In this document: piece after piece, positions 41,471 through 51,185 of the stretch
How positions within the stretch are numbered: the stretch's first letter is position 1
Layout of the letters: each line of letters begins with the position of its first letter
From: Bin87 sp026710825
GTDB taxonomy: Bacteria; Chloroflexota; Dehalococcoidia; Lucifugimonadales; UBA3495
Direction of reading: 5' to 3'
Assembly: GCA_965232815.1 (NCBI GenBank)
Contig: OZ247427.1
Location: 3,038,001-3,102,000 of the forward strand
DNA length: 64,000 nt
The notes under the pieces: model-generated
The model's input: the letters and a program-made list of their open reading frames with translations, nothing else
The model's database searches: none
What the model was told of the DNA's origin: nothing
Translations under genes and position numbers: made by a program

Positions 41471-41499
41471 TTGCGCCGGCCGAATGCGGGTGTTATCCT
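41471..41499 (+). promoter_or_regulatory. Promoter of the CorC-like operon
   Basis: TTGCGC (41471-41476), a 17-base spacer and TATCCT (41494-41499), with TG one base before the -10. It lies between the divergent tsaD and CorC-like genes. A start near 41506 gives a leader of about 73 bases. Confidence 0.5.
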
Positions 41500-41578
41500 C
41501 TCCGATGATAAATAAAATCAGGCTGAGCCTGAGATCCACTACACCCGAATCAAAAGCCGCAGGAGGTAAGTAGCCCCG

Positions 41579-42961
41579 ATGATGGACATTGCGCCCGATG
41601 GTTTATCCTGGTGCGTCGTTCTTTTGCAATCCGGTTTGATCGACGGCGAATTCGTCATTCCGTTGAGCGTGCAAGTCGCGCTGCTCATCATCAGCTTCCT
41701 CGGGGTAGTTTTCTTTACCAGCGCTGAATCTGCGTTGATCGCCGTCAACAAGATCAGGGTCAGGTTCCTGGTAGAGCAAGGGAATACAGCAGCGCGAGCG
41801 GTTGATCGCGTACTGTCGCAACACGAAAAATTCTTCGCGACGATTCTGCTCAGCCAGAATGCTTTCACGATCTTCGCAACGGCGATCGGCACCGCGTTGG
41901 CGGCCGAAATGCTGCAGGATTCGGCGTACGCGGCAATATTGACCACCGTGGTAATGACGGTGGTGATTTCCATTTTCGGGGAGATCACTCCCAAGACTCT
42001 GGCCGCAACCTACTCTGACCGTTGGGCCCTGGTTGCAGCGCGGCCAGTGGGATGGTCGATGTGGCTCTGCACACCGTTCATCTATTTCTTCACAGCGATG
42101 CCCAGGCTGATCTACAAAATTCTGCGCACCCAGGATGACCGTTGGCAAACGACGTTCACGGAAGGCGAGCTTCGCATGATGATCGACCTGTCGAGGGAAC
42201 AGGGCGCGGTTGAATCCGAGGAAGCGGAGCGGCTGAACCGCGTATTCCACTTCCGCGATCGCCGAATCAGCGACATCATGACGCCGCGGACGGAAATCGT
42301 GTGGATCGAAAAGGGCACCTCGCTCCAGGAGTTCCTGGAACTGTACGCCGAGCACAGCCACACGAGATTTCCAGTTTTTGAAGACAGCCAGGAAACCGTG
42401 CTGGGCGTGTTGTCGAACAAGGAGGTGCTGATAGCCCAAAGCCACGGTCAGATCGGCCCGGGGGACGCAATCACTGAGACAATGCGCGAGGTCGATTTTA
42501 TTCCCGAAACGGTGTCAGTATCGGACGCGTTTGATGCGATGCAGGAAAAACGGCTATCGATGATGATGGTGACCAACGAATACGGGGGAATCGCGGGCCT
42601 GGTTACCCTGAAACAACTGACAGGAGTGATCGTGGGCACCCTGGTTGATGACGACCCGACCTCAGAAGGAGCGCATGCGAGCATCGAGCAACTGGACGAC
42701 GGCGGGTACCTGCTGGACGGCGGCATCACCATCATAGAGATCAACGACCGGCTGGAGTCATCGGGGATCGCGGTGCCCGAAGGCGAATACAACACCATTG
42801 CCGGACTGATCCTGCACGAGCGGGAGGGCGAAATACCAAGCGTATTCGACACCATCCAAACCGGTGAGTTGGCGGTAACCGTGACTGATATGGCGGGCGC
42901 ACGGATAAACCAAGTCCGACTGGAACGGATAGAGCGGACGGGTGAGGAGTCGCCAGAATGA
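41579..42961 (+). CDS. CorC/HlyC-type CNNM-domain protein (DUF21 plus CBS pair)
   Basis: A 460-residue membrane protein. An N-terminal CNNM/DUF21 domain with about four helices (first at residues 22-43) is followed by two CBS domains. The first CBS has FRDRRISDIMTPRTEIVWI and the second has MMMVTNEYGGIAGLVTLKQL. The C-terminus is a CorC_HlyC domain (DGGITIIEINDRLE). Family members have been linked to magnesium and cobalt efflux or membrane integrity; the hemolysin name is historical. AGGAGGTAAG precedes the ATG. It overlaps the histidine phosphatase gene by 4 bases. Confidence 0.92.
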   Translation: MMDIAPDGLSWCVVLLQSGLIDGEFVIPLSVQVALLIISFLGVVFFTSAESALIAVNKIRVRFLVEQGNTAARAVDRVLSQHEKFFATILLSQNAFTIFATAIGTALAAEMLQDSAYAAILTTVVMTVVISIFGEITPKTLAATYSDRWALVAARPVGWSMWLCTPFIYFFTAMPRLIYKILRTQDDRWQTTFTEGELRMMIDLSREQGAVESEEAERLNRVFHFRDRRISDIMTPRTEIVWIEKGTSLQEFLELYAEHSHTRFPVFEDSQETVLGVLSNKEVLIAQSHGQIGPGDAITETMREVDFIPETVSVSDAFDAMQEKRLSMMMVTNEYGGIAGLVTLKQLTGVIVGTLVDDDPTSEGAHASIEQLDDGGYLLDGGITIIEINDRLESSGIAVPEGEYNTIAGLILHEREGEIPSVFDTIQTGELAVTVTDMAGARINQVRLERIERTGEESPE

Positions 42962-43584
42962 GGCTGCACCTGTTGCGCCACGGTGAAACCGACGTCAACG
43001 CGGCCGGCCGGCTGCAGGGATCCACGGATTCCATCCTTACAGCACTGGGCAGACGCCAAGCACGCGATCTAGGAATAGCCAGCATTGCGTGGAAACCCGC
43101 CGCCGTTTACTCCAGCCCTTTATCGCGCGCTCGGGACGTAGCGAATCAGATCGGGTCTGCTACGGGAATCCCCGTAAGCATAGAGCCGCGGATAATAGAG
43201 ATGGAAATGGGTGCCTTAGAAGGCGTAACCATCCAGCAAATGCGGGATGGATGGCCGGACCTGTACCAGGGTTGGAGAAGAGACGCCAGCAGCGTAACGA
43301 TGCCCAACGGGGAATCATTGGGCGACGTTCAGATGCGTGCCATGGAGGCCGTCGATGAATTTGACGAACGCCACGATGCCGATGACACGGTGATCGCGGT
43401 AACGCACAATTTCACCATCAGGTGCATCGTAGCGGCCGTATTGGACCTGCCCCTAGCCAACATCAACCACATGGACCTGTCCCTGGGGAGCCGTACGACC
43501 ATCACCACCGGCCAGAGAGGCCGGCGGCTCAACGGGTATAACGCGGTCGACCATTTGACTCCCGAAAATCGCGTCGGGTATTAG
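42958..43584 (+). CDS. Histidine phosphatase family protein (phosphoglycerate mutase/CobC-like)
   Basis: A 208-residue branch-1 histidine phosphatase. The phosphohistidine motif is LLRHGETDVNAAGRLQG, with the second catalytic histidine in VIAVTHNFTIRC. YSSPLSRARDVA and EMEMGALEGVT complete the active site. Likely roles include alpha-ribazole phosphatase or a general small-molecule phosphatase; B12 enzymes elsewhere in the window make the first tempting, but there is no direct support. Its ATG overlaps the stop of the CorC-like gene (ATGA), so translation is coupled. Confidence 0.9.
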   Translation: MRLHLLRHGETDVNAAGRLQGSTDSILTALGRRQARDLGIASIAWKPAAVYSSPLSRARDVANQIGSATGIPVSIEPRIIEMEMGALEGVTIQQMRDGWPDLYQGWRRDASSVTMPNGESLGDVQMRAMEAVDEFDERHDADDTVIAVTHNFTIRCIVAAVLDLPLANINHMDLSLGSRTTITTGQRGRRLNGYNAVDHLTPENRVGY

Positions 43585-43667
43585 TCCGCGCGACTTTCCC
43601 GCTCAATCCCCTCCGATTGACTCGCAAGCGGCCTCTGGGCTCCCTGGAGCCGCACTGTTGAAGGCTC

Positions 43668-45173
43668 ATGCCCGCCATCAGCCGCATCCATTTTATAGTT
43701 CGAGACTCTGCGCGTCGCCTCGGCCTCGGAGCGGGCGACGCCGTTGTGGTCGGGGTATCAGGCGGCCCGGATTCGACATGCCTACTGGACGTATTGGAGG
43801 AGGTCCGGGGACGGCATGGGTTGGATTTTAGGATCCACGCGGCTCATCTGATCCACGATTTCCGGGGAAAGGAGAAATACGACGACGCGCAATTCGTGCG
43901 CGACTTCTGCGAGCGACGCGGACTGGAACTGACGGTGGATGAGGTGGATGTGGAGGCCTACCAACGTGACAACGGCGTAAGCTCGTTTGAACAGGCGGCC
44001 CGAGACCTGCGCTACGGATTCCTGGGGCGAGTGGCGACTACGATGGGAGCGAGGTTTGTGGCGGTGGCACACACGGCCGACGACCTGGCTGAAACCGTAC
44101 TTTTGCATATCGCCCGAGGCAGCGGGATCCACGGGCTACGGGGGATGGACGAGGTCGGCGCGTGGCCGTATCCGATCGGGCAGGACGCTCCTCGGCTATG
44201 GCGTCCGCTGCTTGGTGCGCGACGGGAAGACACGGTTGGGTACTGTACTGAGCAGGGAATTGGGTATCGGGACGACAGCACCAATTACATGGAAGATTTC
44301 GCGCGAAACCGGGTGCGAATGAATCTCATGGCAGCCTTGGCGGAGCACTTGAATCCCCGGGTTGTTGACGCGCTGGGGCGACTGGCGCGAACCTCGAGCA
44401 TTCAGCTGGATTACCTGGAGGCGCGCGCAGAGGATCAATGGGGTACGGTTGCGCCCGAACCGCCCGCGCCTGATGGAGTCCTGCGGTTACGCCGGGACAA
44501 GCTGGCCGATTTGCACCCGGCTCTGCAAGCCCTGGTTTTGAGGCGCGCTTGGATATCAGCGAGCGGCGACAGCAAGCGACTGACCGAGGTACACATTCGA
44601 CAAATGGCGCTAATTGCATCGGGGAATGCCTCCGGCAGGTCGGTGATATTGCCCGGTGGATATGTTGCTCAAGCCAACGGAAACTGGCTGGGAATCTTCC
44701 CCGGTGATGCAGCGGACGATTGCCCATACCCCGTGTCGTTCGGCGAATTTCGGCTCACGATGCCGTGGGGTCCGATCGCTGTGGCGGTCACCAAACGCGG
44801 CGGATGGGAAGTGACGGCGCAATCCGTCAAATTGCGTGCAGGGGAAACTCTGGACACCGGAGACCCCATGCGAACGTACCTGTCCGCCTCGGCCCTGGCG
44901 GTTGGTGCCATCGTGAGAACCTGGCAGCCCGGCGATCGGATTCAGCCGCTGGGCATGTCGGGGCGCCGCAAGTTACAGGACTTGTTCACCGACCGCCGGG
45001 TCCCCAGGGAGTGGCGTTCCAGGGTGCCCTTGGTAGTTACGCCCGCCGGGGTCGCGTGGGCGGTAGGAGTGCAAATCGCGGACTGGGCGGCGGTTAATCT
45101 CTCGCCTGACGGTGACACCGAGGCTGTCCTGGTTGAATTCCGCCTGGACTCCGCCCATGCCGCTGGTGAGTAG
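43668..45173 (+). CDS. tilS: tRNA(Ile)-lysidine synthase
   Basis: Converts C34 of tRNA-Ile(CAU) to lysidine so that it reads AUA and is charged with isoleucine. The PP-loop SGGPDS is at residues 31-36. VAVAHTADDLAETVLLHIARGSG and YRDDSTNYMEDFARNRVR are the ATP and lysine sites. The C-terminal part (from about residue 400, with GDRIQPLGMSGRRKLQDLF) is the TilS C-terminal domain that binds the tRNA acceptor. Length is normal for the long form. Transcription may continue from the histidine phosphatase gene 83 bases upstream. Confidence 0.95.
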   Translation: MPAISRIHFIVRDSARRLGLGAGDAVVVGVSGGPDSTCLLDVLEEVRGRHGLDFRIHAAHLIHDFRGKEKYDDAQFVRDFCERRGLELTVDEVDVEAYQRDNGVSSFEQAARDLRYGFLGRVATTMGARFVAVAHTADDLAETVLLHIARGSGIHGLRGMDEVGAWPYPIGQDAPRLWRPLLGARREDTVGYCTEQGIGYRDDSTNYMEDFARNRVRMNLMAALAEHLNPRVVDALGRLARTSSIQLDYLEARAEDQWGTVAPEPPAPDGVLRLRRDKLADLHPALQALVLRRAWISASGDSKRLTEVHIRQMALIASGNASGRSVILPGGYVAQANGNWLGIFPGDAADDCPYPVSFGEFRLTMPWGPIAVAVTKRGGWEVTAQSVKLRAGETLDTGDPMRTYLSASALAVGAIVRTWQPGDRIQPLGMSGRRKLQDLFTDRRVPREWRSRVPLVVTPAGVAWAVGVQIADWAAVNLSPDGDTEAVLVEFRLDSAHAAGE

Positions 45174-45395
45174 CGTGAGCGAGACGCCTGTCCGCGGGTT
45201 GGCGCGAGATCGCGCGTTGCGCTACTGGCGGATCATTGGGTGTGGCGGCGTTGCATGGGCAGATCACGGTCGCCAAAGAGTTGCACTCGGCCAAGGGAAA
45301 ATGTGCGGATTCTTGGTTCTGAATTCGATTCTTACGCTCGACTCTTTGTGTAGAATAAAATTGTGACATCAATGCGTTAATTGCCGCGACTGCGT

Positions 45396-45424
45396 TTGCG
45401 GCTTTCGCTGTTTGGCCGTAATAC
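45396..45424 (+). promoter_or_regulatory. Possible promoter of the carboxyltransferase gene
   Basis: TTGCGG (45396-45401), a 17-base spacer and TAATAC (45419-45424). It would start transcription about 18 bases before the TTG start codon. A TAGAAT at 45351-45356 is an alternative -10 without a good -35. Confidence 0.35.
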
Positions 45425-45448
45425 TGTCGGATATTCACGGAGGCCAAC

Positions 45449-47311
45449 TTGCCGGTTCGCAACCTGACCAATTTCCTGGTGCACCTCTTCGGTGACAGCG
45501 ACGAGCTGGAAGAGATTTACCTTTCGGCAGTGCACGACCATTGCCTGTTCTGCCACGAACCGATCAGTGATTCCAGATCCTACCTGGATTTCCGAGTCTG
45601 TCCGTTTTGCCGATTCCATTACACCCTGTCCGCCCGGCAACGGATCGAGATGATCGTCGACCGACGGAGTTTCCGGGAACAGAACCGGTACGTTCGCTCG
45701 CTGTCCCCGCTGGGGTTCTCAAACCGGCCCGATACCGCTCTCAGCGATTATGACGTGGAGTTGACGGAAAACCAGGACCGCACTGGATTGACCGAAGCCG
45801 CGGTAACGGGAACATGCCGGATCGGCGGCAGGAACGTGGTTTTGGTTGTGCTCGACTATGGATTCATGGGTGGCAGCATGAGCAGCGTAGTCGGGGAGAA
45901 GGTTGCGCTGGCGTTCGAACTTGCCGCGAGGCGCAGCCTGCCGATGGTCGCGATAGTGTCGGGAGGCGGGGCGCGAACCCAGGAAGGCGTACTGTCCCTC
46001 ATGCAGATGGCGAAAACGGTGACTGCAGCAAATCGTCTGCAAGAGTCTGCGGTTCCTTTCATCGCAGTGCTGGCGAACCCTTCAACGGGACAGGCTTACG
46101 CGAGCTTCGCGAATTTGGCGGACATCATAGTCGCAGAGCCGGGTTCGGTCGTTGGACTGTCTCCCATACGGACCATGATGGAGGCGACTGGACGCCAACT
46201 CCCACCCGACGTGCACACGGCGGAGTATCACCTGCGCCGAGGGTTGCTGGATAACGTCGTTGACCGGGAGAGCCTGCGGGACCGTTTGCGCCAATTGCTG
46301 GATTTGCTGAGCGAACCGGAAGGCATAAAACTGGGCCGGAGAGCGGTTTCAAGACTCCAGGCGCCCTGGGTTGACGACACCGAGACCTGGGAATCCTTGG
46401 CGGCCGCCACTCACGATGAACGTCCTGATGCCCTGTATTACATGCGGCACATCCTGGAGGGATTCTTCGAAATATGCGGCGACCGGGTGAGTGGTGATGA
46501 TCGCTCAGTAGTCGGAGGTCTTGGCTTGTTGCGCGGCCATCCCGTCGTCGGGATCGGACAGCAACGCACTCACGCCGGCGACGCGGAAGGCAGCCGATAC
46601 CACGTCAGGCCCGAAGGCTTGAGGAAAGCTCAACGACTGATGCGCCTGGCGTCGCGGTTCAGCTTGCCGCTGGTTACGTTCATAGACTCGCAAGGGGCAG
46701 ACCCGCGGCTGGAATCCGAGGAGCAAGGCGTCGGCAATGCGATAGCGAGCAATCTTTCGCTGATGCTGAACGCACCGACGCCGGTAGTGTCGGTGATCAT
46801 AGGCGAGGCAGGGAACGAAGCGGCGCTGGCGATGAGCCTGTCCGACCGGATCCTGATGCAACAATACGCCGTGTATTCACCCATCTCCCTGCACCACACC
46901 GTGGGTGGTCCTTCGCGGGAACGGTATCTAACCCGAGAGGCCGCCGAGGTCTTGATGATGACTGCCCGGGACTGCCAGGAATTGGGAATCATCGACCAGA
47001 TTGTGCCGGAGCCTCCCGGTGGGTCGCACAACGACCCGCGCCAGGCCGCCACCGACCTGGAATATTCCATCTACAAGCATCTGGCGGAGACCAGCCGCAT
47101 CTCGACCGGCAAGTTGGTCAAAGGGCGTTACAAGAAGTTCAGGCAGATGGGGGAACTCAACCCATTCGCCCACTCTGCGATTCAGCAGGAGGTCTCAGCG
47201 TTGTTGCGAATGCAGTGGGCCGGAGATTCCAGGATCGACGAGGATTTGGCGCTTGCACCGAGCGCCGAACCACCTGCTCTACTCGAGGGTGTGGATCGGG
47301 AAGCGCTTTAG
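45449..47311 (+). CDS. accDA: Single-chain acetyl-CoA carboxylase carboxyltransferase (AccD-AccA fusion)
   Basis: Transfers carboxyl from biotin to acetyl-CoA, the second half-reaction of malonyl-CoA synthesis. The 620-residue protein joins both carboxyltransferase subunits. The N-terminal zinc ribbon has Cys32, Cys35, Cys51 and Cys54 (CLFC and CPFC), followed by the AccD domain (VSGGGARTQEGVLSLMQMAK, oxyanion-hole region). The AccA domain follows from about residue 340 (PLVTFIDSQGADPRLESEEQ and EAGNEAALAMSL). In most bacteria these are two genes. The start is TTG with GGAGG (45439-45443) 5 bases before it. Biotin carboxylase and BCCP are not in the window. Confidence 0.92.
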   Translation: MPVRNLTNFLVHLFGDSDELEEIYLSAVHDHCLFCHEPISDSRSYLDFRVCPFCRFHYTLSARQRIEMIVDRRSFREQNRYVRSLSPLGFSNRPDTALSDYDVELTENQDRTGLTEAAVTGTCRIGGRNVVLVVLDYGFMGGSMSSVVGEKVALAFELAARRSLPMVAIVSGGGARTQEGVLSLMQMAKTVTAANRLQESAVPFIAVLANPSTGQAYASFANLADIIVAEPGSVVGLSPIRTMMEATGRQLPPDVHTAEYHLRRGLLDNVVDRESLRDRLRQLLDLLSEPEGIKLGRRAVSRLQAPWVDDTETWESLAAATHDERPDALYYMRHILEGFFEICGDRVSGDDRSVVGGLGLLRGHPVVGIGQQRTHAGDAEGSRYHVRPEGLRKAQRLMRLASRFSLPLVTFIDSQGADPRLESEEQGVGNAIASNLSLMLNAPTPVVSVIIGEAGNEAALAMSLSDRILMQQYAVYSPISLHHTVGGPSRERYLTREAAEVLMMTARDCQELGIIDQIVPEPPGGSHNDPRQAATDLEYSIYKHLAETSRISTGKLVKGRYKKFRQMGELNPFAHSAIQQEVSALLRMQWAGDSRIDEDLALAPSAEPPALLEGVDREAL

Positions 47312-47360
47312 ATGCTGTCCGGTGGACAGCTTACTGCAAAACCGCATACATGGGCACACA

Positions 47361-47401
47361 AAAAAACGAGGTCCGCTGCCGAGAGAGCGGACCTCGTTTT
47401 T
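47361..47401. terminator. Bidirectional intrinsic terminator
   Basis: AAAAACGAGGTCCGCT and AGCGGACCTCGTTTTT are perfect arms around a short loop. An A-run on one side and a T-run on the other let it end both the carboxyltransferase gene and the convergent Mrp gene. Confidence 0.92.
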
Positions 47402-47412
47402 GATATACCGGA

Positions 47413-48234
47413 CTAAGCTTCCAGCCCGTGTGCTTTGAGGCTACCTCGGAGTTGATCGGCCACCGCGGCATATTCCTCGCCGACCGTGGTGTCCACCAGG
47501 ACCGTCGGTTTGCTGGTATCCCGGTAGGAGGGGCGCAGCGTCATGCTACCGAGGAACGCTGCGTCGATGTCGTCGGCGAGTTGCCGGCCGGCGCCTTGGC
47601 CAAATATCTCGCCGCAATAGTTCTCCACCACGCCCACGACGTTCAGGTTGAGCTTGCGGATCATGTTGATGCAGCGCCTGGCGTCGATGATGGCGAGGTC
47701 CTGCGGGGTACTCACGACGACGAAGCCGTCCATCGGCAACGTTTGCATCACCGTCAAAGGTGAATCGGAGGTCCCCGGGGGCAGGTCCACGATGAGGTAG
47801 TCCAGTTCTCCCCAATCTGTTGCCTGGAGGAACTGGTTGATGGCGTTGTGGATCATGGGTCCGCGCCAGATGATGGCTTCGTCCTCGTTTTCCTGGAAGA
47901 ACGCCATCGAGACTACTTTCACACCGTGCCCCTGGGCGGGAGTGATCTGTCCGTCTTGATAATCCGGTTTGTCCTCGATACCCATGACTCTCGTCACGTT
48001 GGGACAATCGATGTCGACATCCAGCAGGCCGACGCGTTCGCCCTGGGCCGCCAACGTGGTGGCCAGATTGCACGCGACGGTGGTTTTCCCGACGCCGCCC
48101 TTGCCGCTGTACACTCCGATCTTGGTTCGAACCGAGGCCAAGCGGTCGGTGATCTGCCGCTTCTGCTCCCACTGACGGCGAATTTGCTGCAAGCGGGCGT
48201 TCTGTTGGGCGTTGGGTTGCTGTGGCGTTGCCAT
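47413..48234 (-). CDS. Mrp/NBP35-family Fe-S carrier ATPase
   Basis: A 273-residue P-loop ATPase that assembles or carries Fe-S clusters. The deviant Walker A is YSGKGGVGKTTVACNLA, with LLDVDIDCPNV as switch I and LIVDLPPGTSDSPLTV as switch II. The usual CxxC of Mrp proteins is not evident; the corresponding segment reads VENYCGEIFGQGAG with one Cys. Many Mrp proteins carry an N-terminal DUF59 domain. Here that domain is a separate gene 45 bases upstream (48280-48588). The pair should form one operon from the DUF59 gene. Confidence 0.92.
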   Translation of the reverse strand: MATPQQPNAQQNARLQQIRRQWEQKRQITDRLASVRTKIGVYSGKGGVGKTTVACNLATTLAAQGERVGLLDVDIDCPNVTRVMGIEDKPDYQDGQITPAQGHGVKVVSMAFFQENEDEAIIWRGPMIHNAINQFLQATDWGELDYLIVDLPPGTSDSPLTVMQTLPMDGFVVVSTPQDLAIIDARRCINMIRKLNLNVVGVVENYCGEIFGQGAGRQLADDIDAAFLGSMTLRPSYRDTSKPTVLVDTTVGEEYAAVADQLRGSLKAHGLEA

Positions 48235-48279
48235 CGTGCGCTGGGCCTCCGGATCCGGGCCTGGTTGGGGAAAGAGTGA

Positions 48280-48588
48280 TCAGATGCCCAGCATGTTGCG
48301 GGCTTCCTCGCTGATCAGATCAGGGGACCAGGGCGGGTCAAAGGTCAGTTCGATATTGACCTCTTCGACTCCCTCAACATCCTGGATGGCCCATTCGGCC
48401 TGTTGCGCGATATGGGGTCCCATACCACATCCAGGGAAAGTGAGGGTCATCTGGACGAAAACGTCGTTGGCGTCGCTCACCTGCACATCGTAAATCAGGC
48501 CCAGATCCACCACATTGACCGGAATTTCCGGGTCATATACCGTCCTGAGTGCTTCGTAAACTTCATCACGATCGACCATTGCGGGCAT
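48280..48588 (-). CDS. DUF59/MIP18-family Fe-S assembly factor (SufT-like)
   Basis: A 102-residue DUF59 protein. It starts with DEVYEALRTVYDPEIPVNVVDLGLIY, the family core with the conserved DPE...DLGL. TLTFPGCGMGPHIAQQAE contains the conserved Cys. Such proteins help deliver Fe-S clusters to target enzymes. GAAGGAGG precedes the ATG and a TATAAT-like -10 is present about 35 bases upstream (48622-48627, minus strand). It lies directly before the Mrp ATPase gene. Confidence 0.93.
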   Translation of the reverse strand: MPAMVDRDEVYEALRTVYDPEIPVNVVDLGLIYDVQVSDANDVFVQMTLTFPGCGMGPHIAQQAEWAIQDVEGVEEVNIELTFDPPWSPDLISEEARNMLGI

Positions 48589-48722
48589 TTAGGGCCTCCT
48601 TCGCTGGGGGTATGATGGGCAATTATATCTGAAATTGTTCGGCGGCGGGTGTCGTTAATCGAGTATTGCACGACGCCAGTGTATTATTGCGCGATCAATG
48701 AGGAACTTTCTGGAGCTTGGAA

Positions 48723-50285
48723 ATGGTCGACCTGTTGTTTACAAACGGATCCATAATCGACGGGACCGGCGCTCCCGCGTACCGGGGAAGCGTTGCGGTC
48801 ACAGGCGATGCGGTGCAAGTCATAGCCGGAGACGCCTCGGCTGTTGACGCCGGGCGTGTGGTAGATGCCAGCCGTTATGTAATCTGCCCCGGCTTCATCG
48901 ACATGCACTCACATTCAGACCTGAAGCTGCTTACCGAGCCGGAACACGATGCAAAGATTCGCCAGGGCGTCACCACGGAAGGTCTGGGCATGGACGGCCT
49001 GTCATATGCTCCCACCACGCCACGGGCGTTGGAGCAACTACTGGTGTACCTGGCTGCCGTGAATGGCACGCCGCCGGATGGGGTGCGGTGGAGCAGCGTG
49101 GCCGACTTCCTGGCGTTGTTTGATGGCAACTCGGCGTGCAACGTGTTTCATTTCGTACCTCACGCGGCGATCAGGGTGGCCGTGATGGGTTGGTCATCAC
49201 GCCTGCCGACCGACTCTGAGTTGACGCAGATGCAGGATCTTACCCGCCAGGGGATGCGAGACGGCGCTTTCGGATTCACGACGGGATTGACGTATGCGCC
49301 CGGCGCCTACAGCGACACTGACGAACTGGCCTCGATTGCGTCTGCCGCCGCCGAGGAAGGGGGATTCTATTGCACACACGCCCGCTACACGCTGGGGGAC
49401 CGCCTGCTGGACCCGTTCCGCGAGGCGGTGGAGATTGGTCGCCGGTCGGGAGCGCCAGTTCACATCTCGCACTACCATAGCCCGGTGGCCGGTTTAGGGG
49501 CGCAGATGACGGGCCTGGTGGACGATGCTCGCAATCGGGGCCAGGACGTCACCTTCGATCAGTATCCCTATCCGGCCGCGAGCACAATCCTGCACTCACT
49601 GCTTCCATACTGGGTACATGCCGGAGGGCCGCAGGCATTGCTGAACCGAATCGCTGATCCGCAGGTGCGCGAATTGATGGTGAGGGCAGTGGAACCTCAG
49701 TGGGGCGGCCAGACTCTGGACAATTACATCTTTGCTCACATCGCGTCCGATAAGAACAAGGAATGGGAAGGAAGATCGCTGGAGGAGCTGGCGCAAAACC
49801 GGGGCGGGCGCATGGTGGACGCGGTCTGCGATCTGCTGATGGAGGAGGACCTGCAGGTGGCGTTCGTGGCGCGCACCGGCAACCTCGAAAACATACGCGA
49901 AATCGCCTCCCATCCAGCCCAGATGATAGGGACCGACGCTATTTTGACCGGAGGACGCCCCAACCCACGGACCTATGGAACGTACCCCTATGTCCTGTCG
50001 CAGTTCGTGCGCGGCGAGGGGCTTTTCACGCTGGAGCAGGCCGTGCGCAAGATGACCGGAGCACCGGCGCGACGACTGGGGTTGACGGACCGCGGGGTTA
50101 TCCGCGACGGGGCGAAAGCCGACCTGGTGTTGTTCGACCCTCAAACGGTGGACACCCCGGCCACCTTTGAGGATCCGACCCAATTCCCGGTTGGCATTGA
50201 TTACGTTGCCGTCAACGGGTCGCTGGTGATCGACAACGGGGAGAATACCGGGGCGCGCCCGGGCCGGGCGCTGCGGAGCCAGTGA
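48723..50285 (+). CDS. D-aminoacylase-type amidohydrolase (N-acyl-D-amino-acid deacylase family)
   Basis: A 520-residue amidohydrolase. DMHSHSDLKLLTEPE carries the first metal histidines, GFTTGLTYAPGAYSDTDEL is family-typical, and VHISHYHSP holds further ligands. The C-terminal strand domain (GVIRDGAKADLVLFDP) is the composite beta domain of the superfamily. Members remove acyl groups from N-acyl-D-amino acids; dihydropyrimidinase-like alternatives lack the HSHSD start. The ATG at 48723 has GGAG 7 bases before it; a TTG at 48717 is a weaker option. It stands alone. Confidence 0.9.
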   Translation: MVDLLFTNGSIIDGTGAPAYRGSVAVTGDAVQVIAGDASAVDAGRVVDASRYVICPGFIDMHSHSDLKLLTEPEHDAKIRQGVTTEGLGMDGLSYAPTTPRALEQLLVYLAAVNGTPPDGVRWSSVADFLALFDGNSACNVFHFVPHAAIRVAVMGWSSRLPTDSELTQMQDLTRQGMRDGAFGFTTGLTYAPGAYSDTDELASIASAAAEEGGFYCTHARYTLGDRLLDPFREAVEIGRRSGAPVHISHYHSPVAGLGAQMTGLVDDARNRGQDVTFDQYPYPAASTILHSLLPYWVHAGGPQALLNRIADPQVRELMVRAVEPQWGGQTLDNYIFAHIASDKNKEWEGRSLEELAQNRGGRMVDAVCDLLMEEDLQVAFVARTGNLENIREIASHPAQMIGTDAILTGGRPNPRTYGTYPYVLSQFVRGEGLFTLEQAVRKMTGAPARRLGLTDRGVIRDGAKADLVLFDPQTVDTPATFEDPTQFPVGIDYVAVNGSLVIDNGENTGARPGRALRSQ

Positions 50286-50327
50286 CCGCGGTTGCCGGTC
50301 GATGGCTCCGCGCCAAATACCACGACA

Positions 50328-50975
50328 TTATCCCGGGAAGTTATCGATCTCCACCTGCGCAAATTGGTTCGGGTTTGAGTTGACCGGAATGGTCGCAAAT
50401 ACTCGCAACTGAGCGCTGCTGGATGACTCACCGTCGTTTGGAAGATGCGCCAGGTACCAAAGATCGTTGAAACGTTGGAGCACAAAAGTGATGGGCCCGT
50501 CGGGAACTGCCGGAACGTTGGGGACCGGTCGAGGAATCACCACGAATCGTTCCGCATTTTGTTGATCAAGCAAACCGAATCCCATTCCCGAATCCCCATC
50601 TCCCGGGTCCACCAATGGCCCCAGGTGAATGAATACCCGCCCGTCGTCCAACAGTTGCATGACCATCTTTAGAGACGGCGACTGGTGGATGGTTGGTACG
50701 CCGTCATCGCCGAAGTCTGCCCCACGCAGATAGCAACCGATGTAGTGCTCACCCTGGGGATTTCCGGCCTGATAGAGGTCGGCAATCACGAACACCCGAG
50801 CATCGGGAGGAGCACACCAAAAATGGTGGTGGGAAGGGCAATCAACATGGTTGCTCCTGACTATGCCGGCCAGGACATCGAGCCCCCGTCGAGCGATGTC
50901 TGCTCCAGTAAGACGCCCCCACGTGTCGACAGAAAATGTATCCCCAACTTGGAAATCGGGTTCATCGGCAGCCAC
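50328..50975 (-). CDS. Hypothetical protein with GTG start
   Basis: A 215-residue protein I do not recognise. It has a soluble, beta-rich look (VFVIADLYQAGNPQGEHYIG, DDGRVFIHLGPLVDPGDGDS and FVLQRFNDLWYLAHLPNDG). The frame is open far upstream across the acyl-CoA dehydrogenase gene, but a GTG at 50975 is preceded by GGAGG at 7 bases, which I take as the true start. A small inverted repeat (CCGAGAG/CTCTCGG, 51000-51026) lies just upstream. It is convergent with the amidohydrolase gene. Confidence 0.62.
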   Translation of the reverse strand: MAADEPDFQVGDTFSVDTWGRLTGADIARRGLDVLAGIVRSNHVDCPSHHHFWCAPPDARVFVIADLYQAGNPQGEHYIGCYLRGADFGDDGVPTIHQSPSLKMVMQLLDDGRVFIHLGPLVDPGDGDSGMGFGLLDQQNAERFVVIPRPVPNVPAVPDGPITFVLQRFNDLWYLAHLPNDGESSSSAQLRVFATIPVNSNPNQFAQVEIDNFPG

Positions 50976-51185
50976 GGCTGAGCCTCCGCGGTTAAATTGC
51001 CGAGAGTGAGACGAAACCGCTCTCGGCCGGGTTTGGGGCGGGATGTTAACACAAGATGCGTGGCTGACGACCGCGACCCCCAGATCCGATACAAGCGCGG
51101 TTGCCCCACCAATTCCCATAGGGCATAATTGCGGCCTGCATTCACGCAAGCACCATGCCGGCCTGGGCCGGCCGCGAGGCGAACC

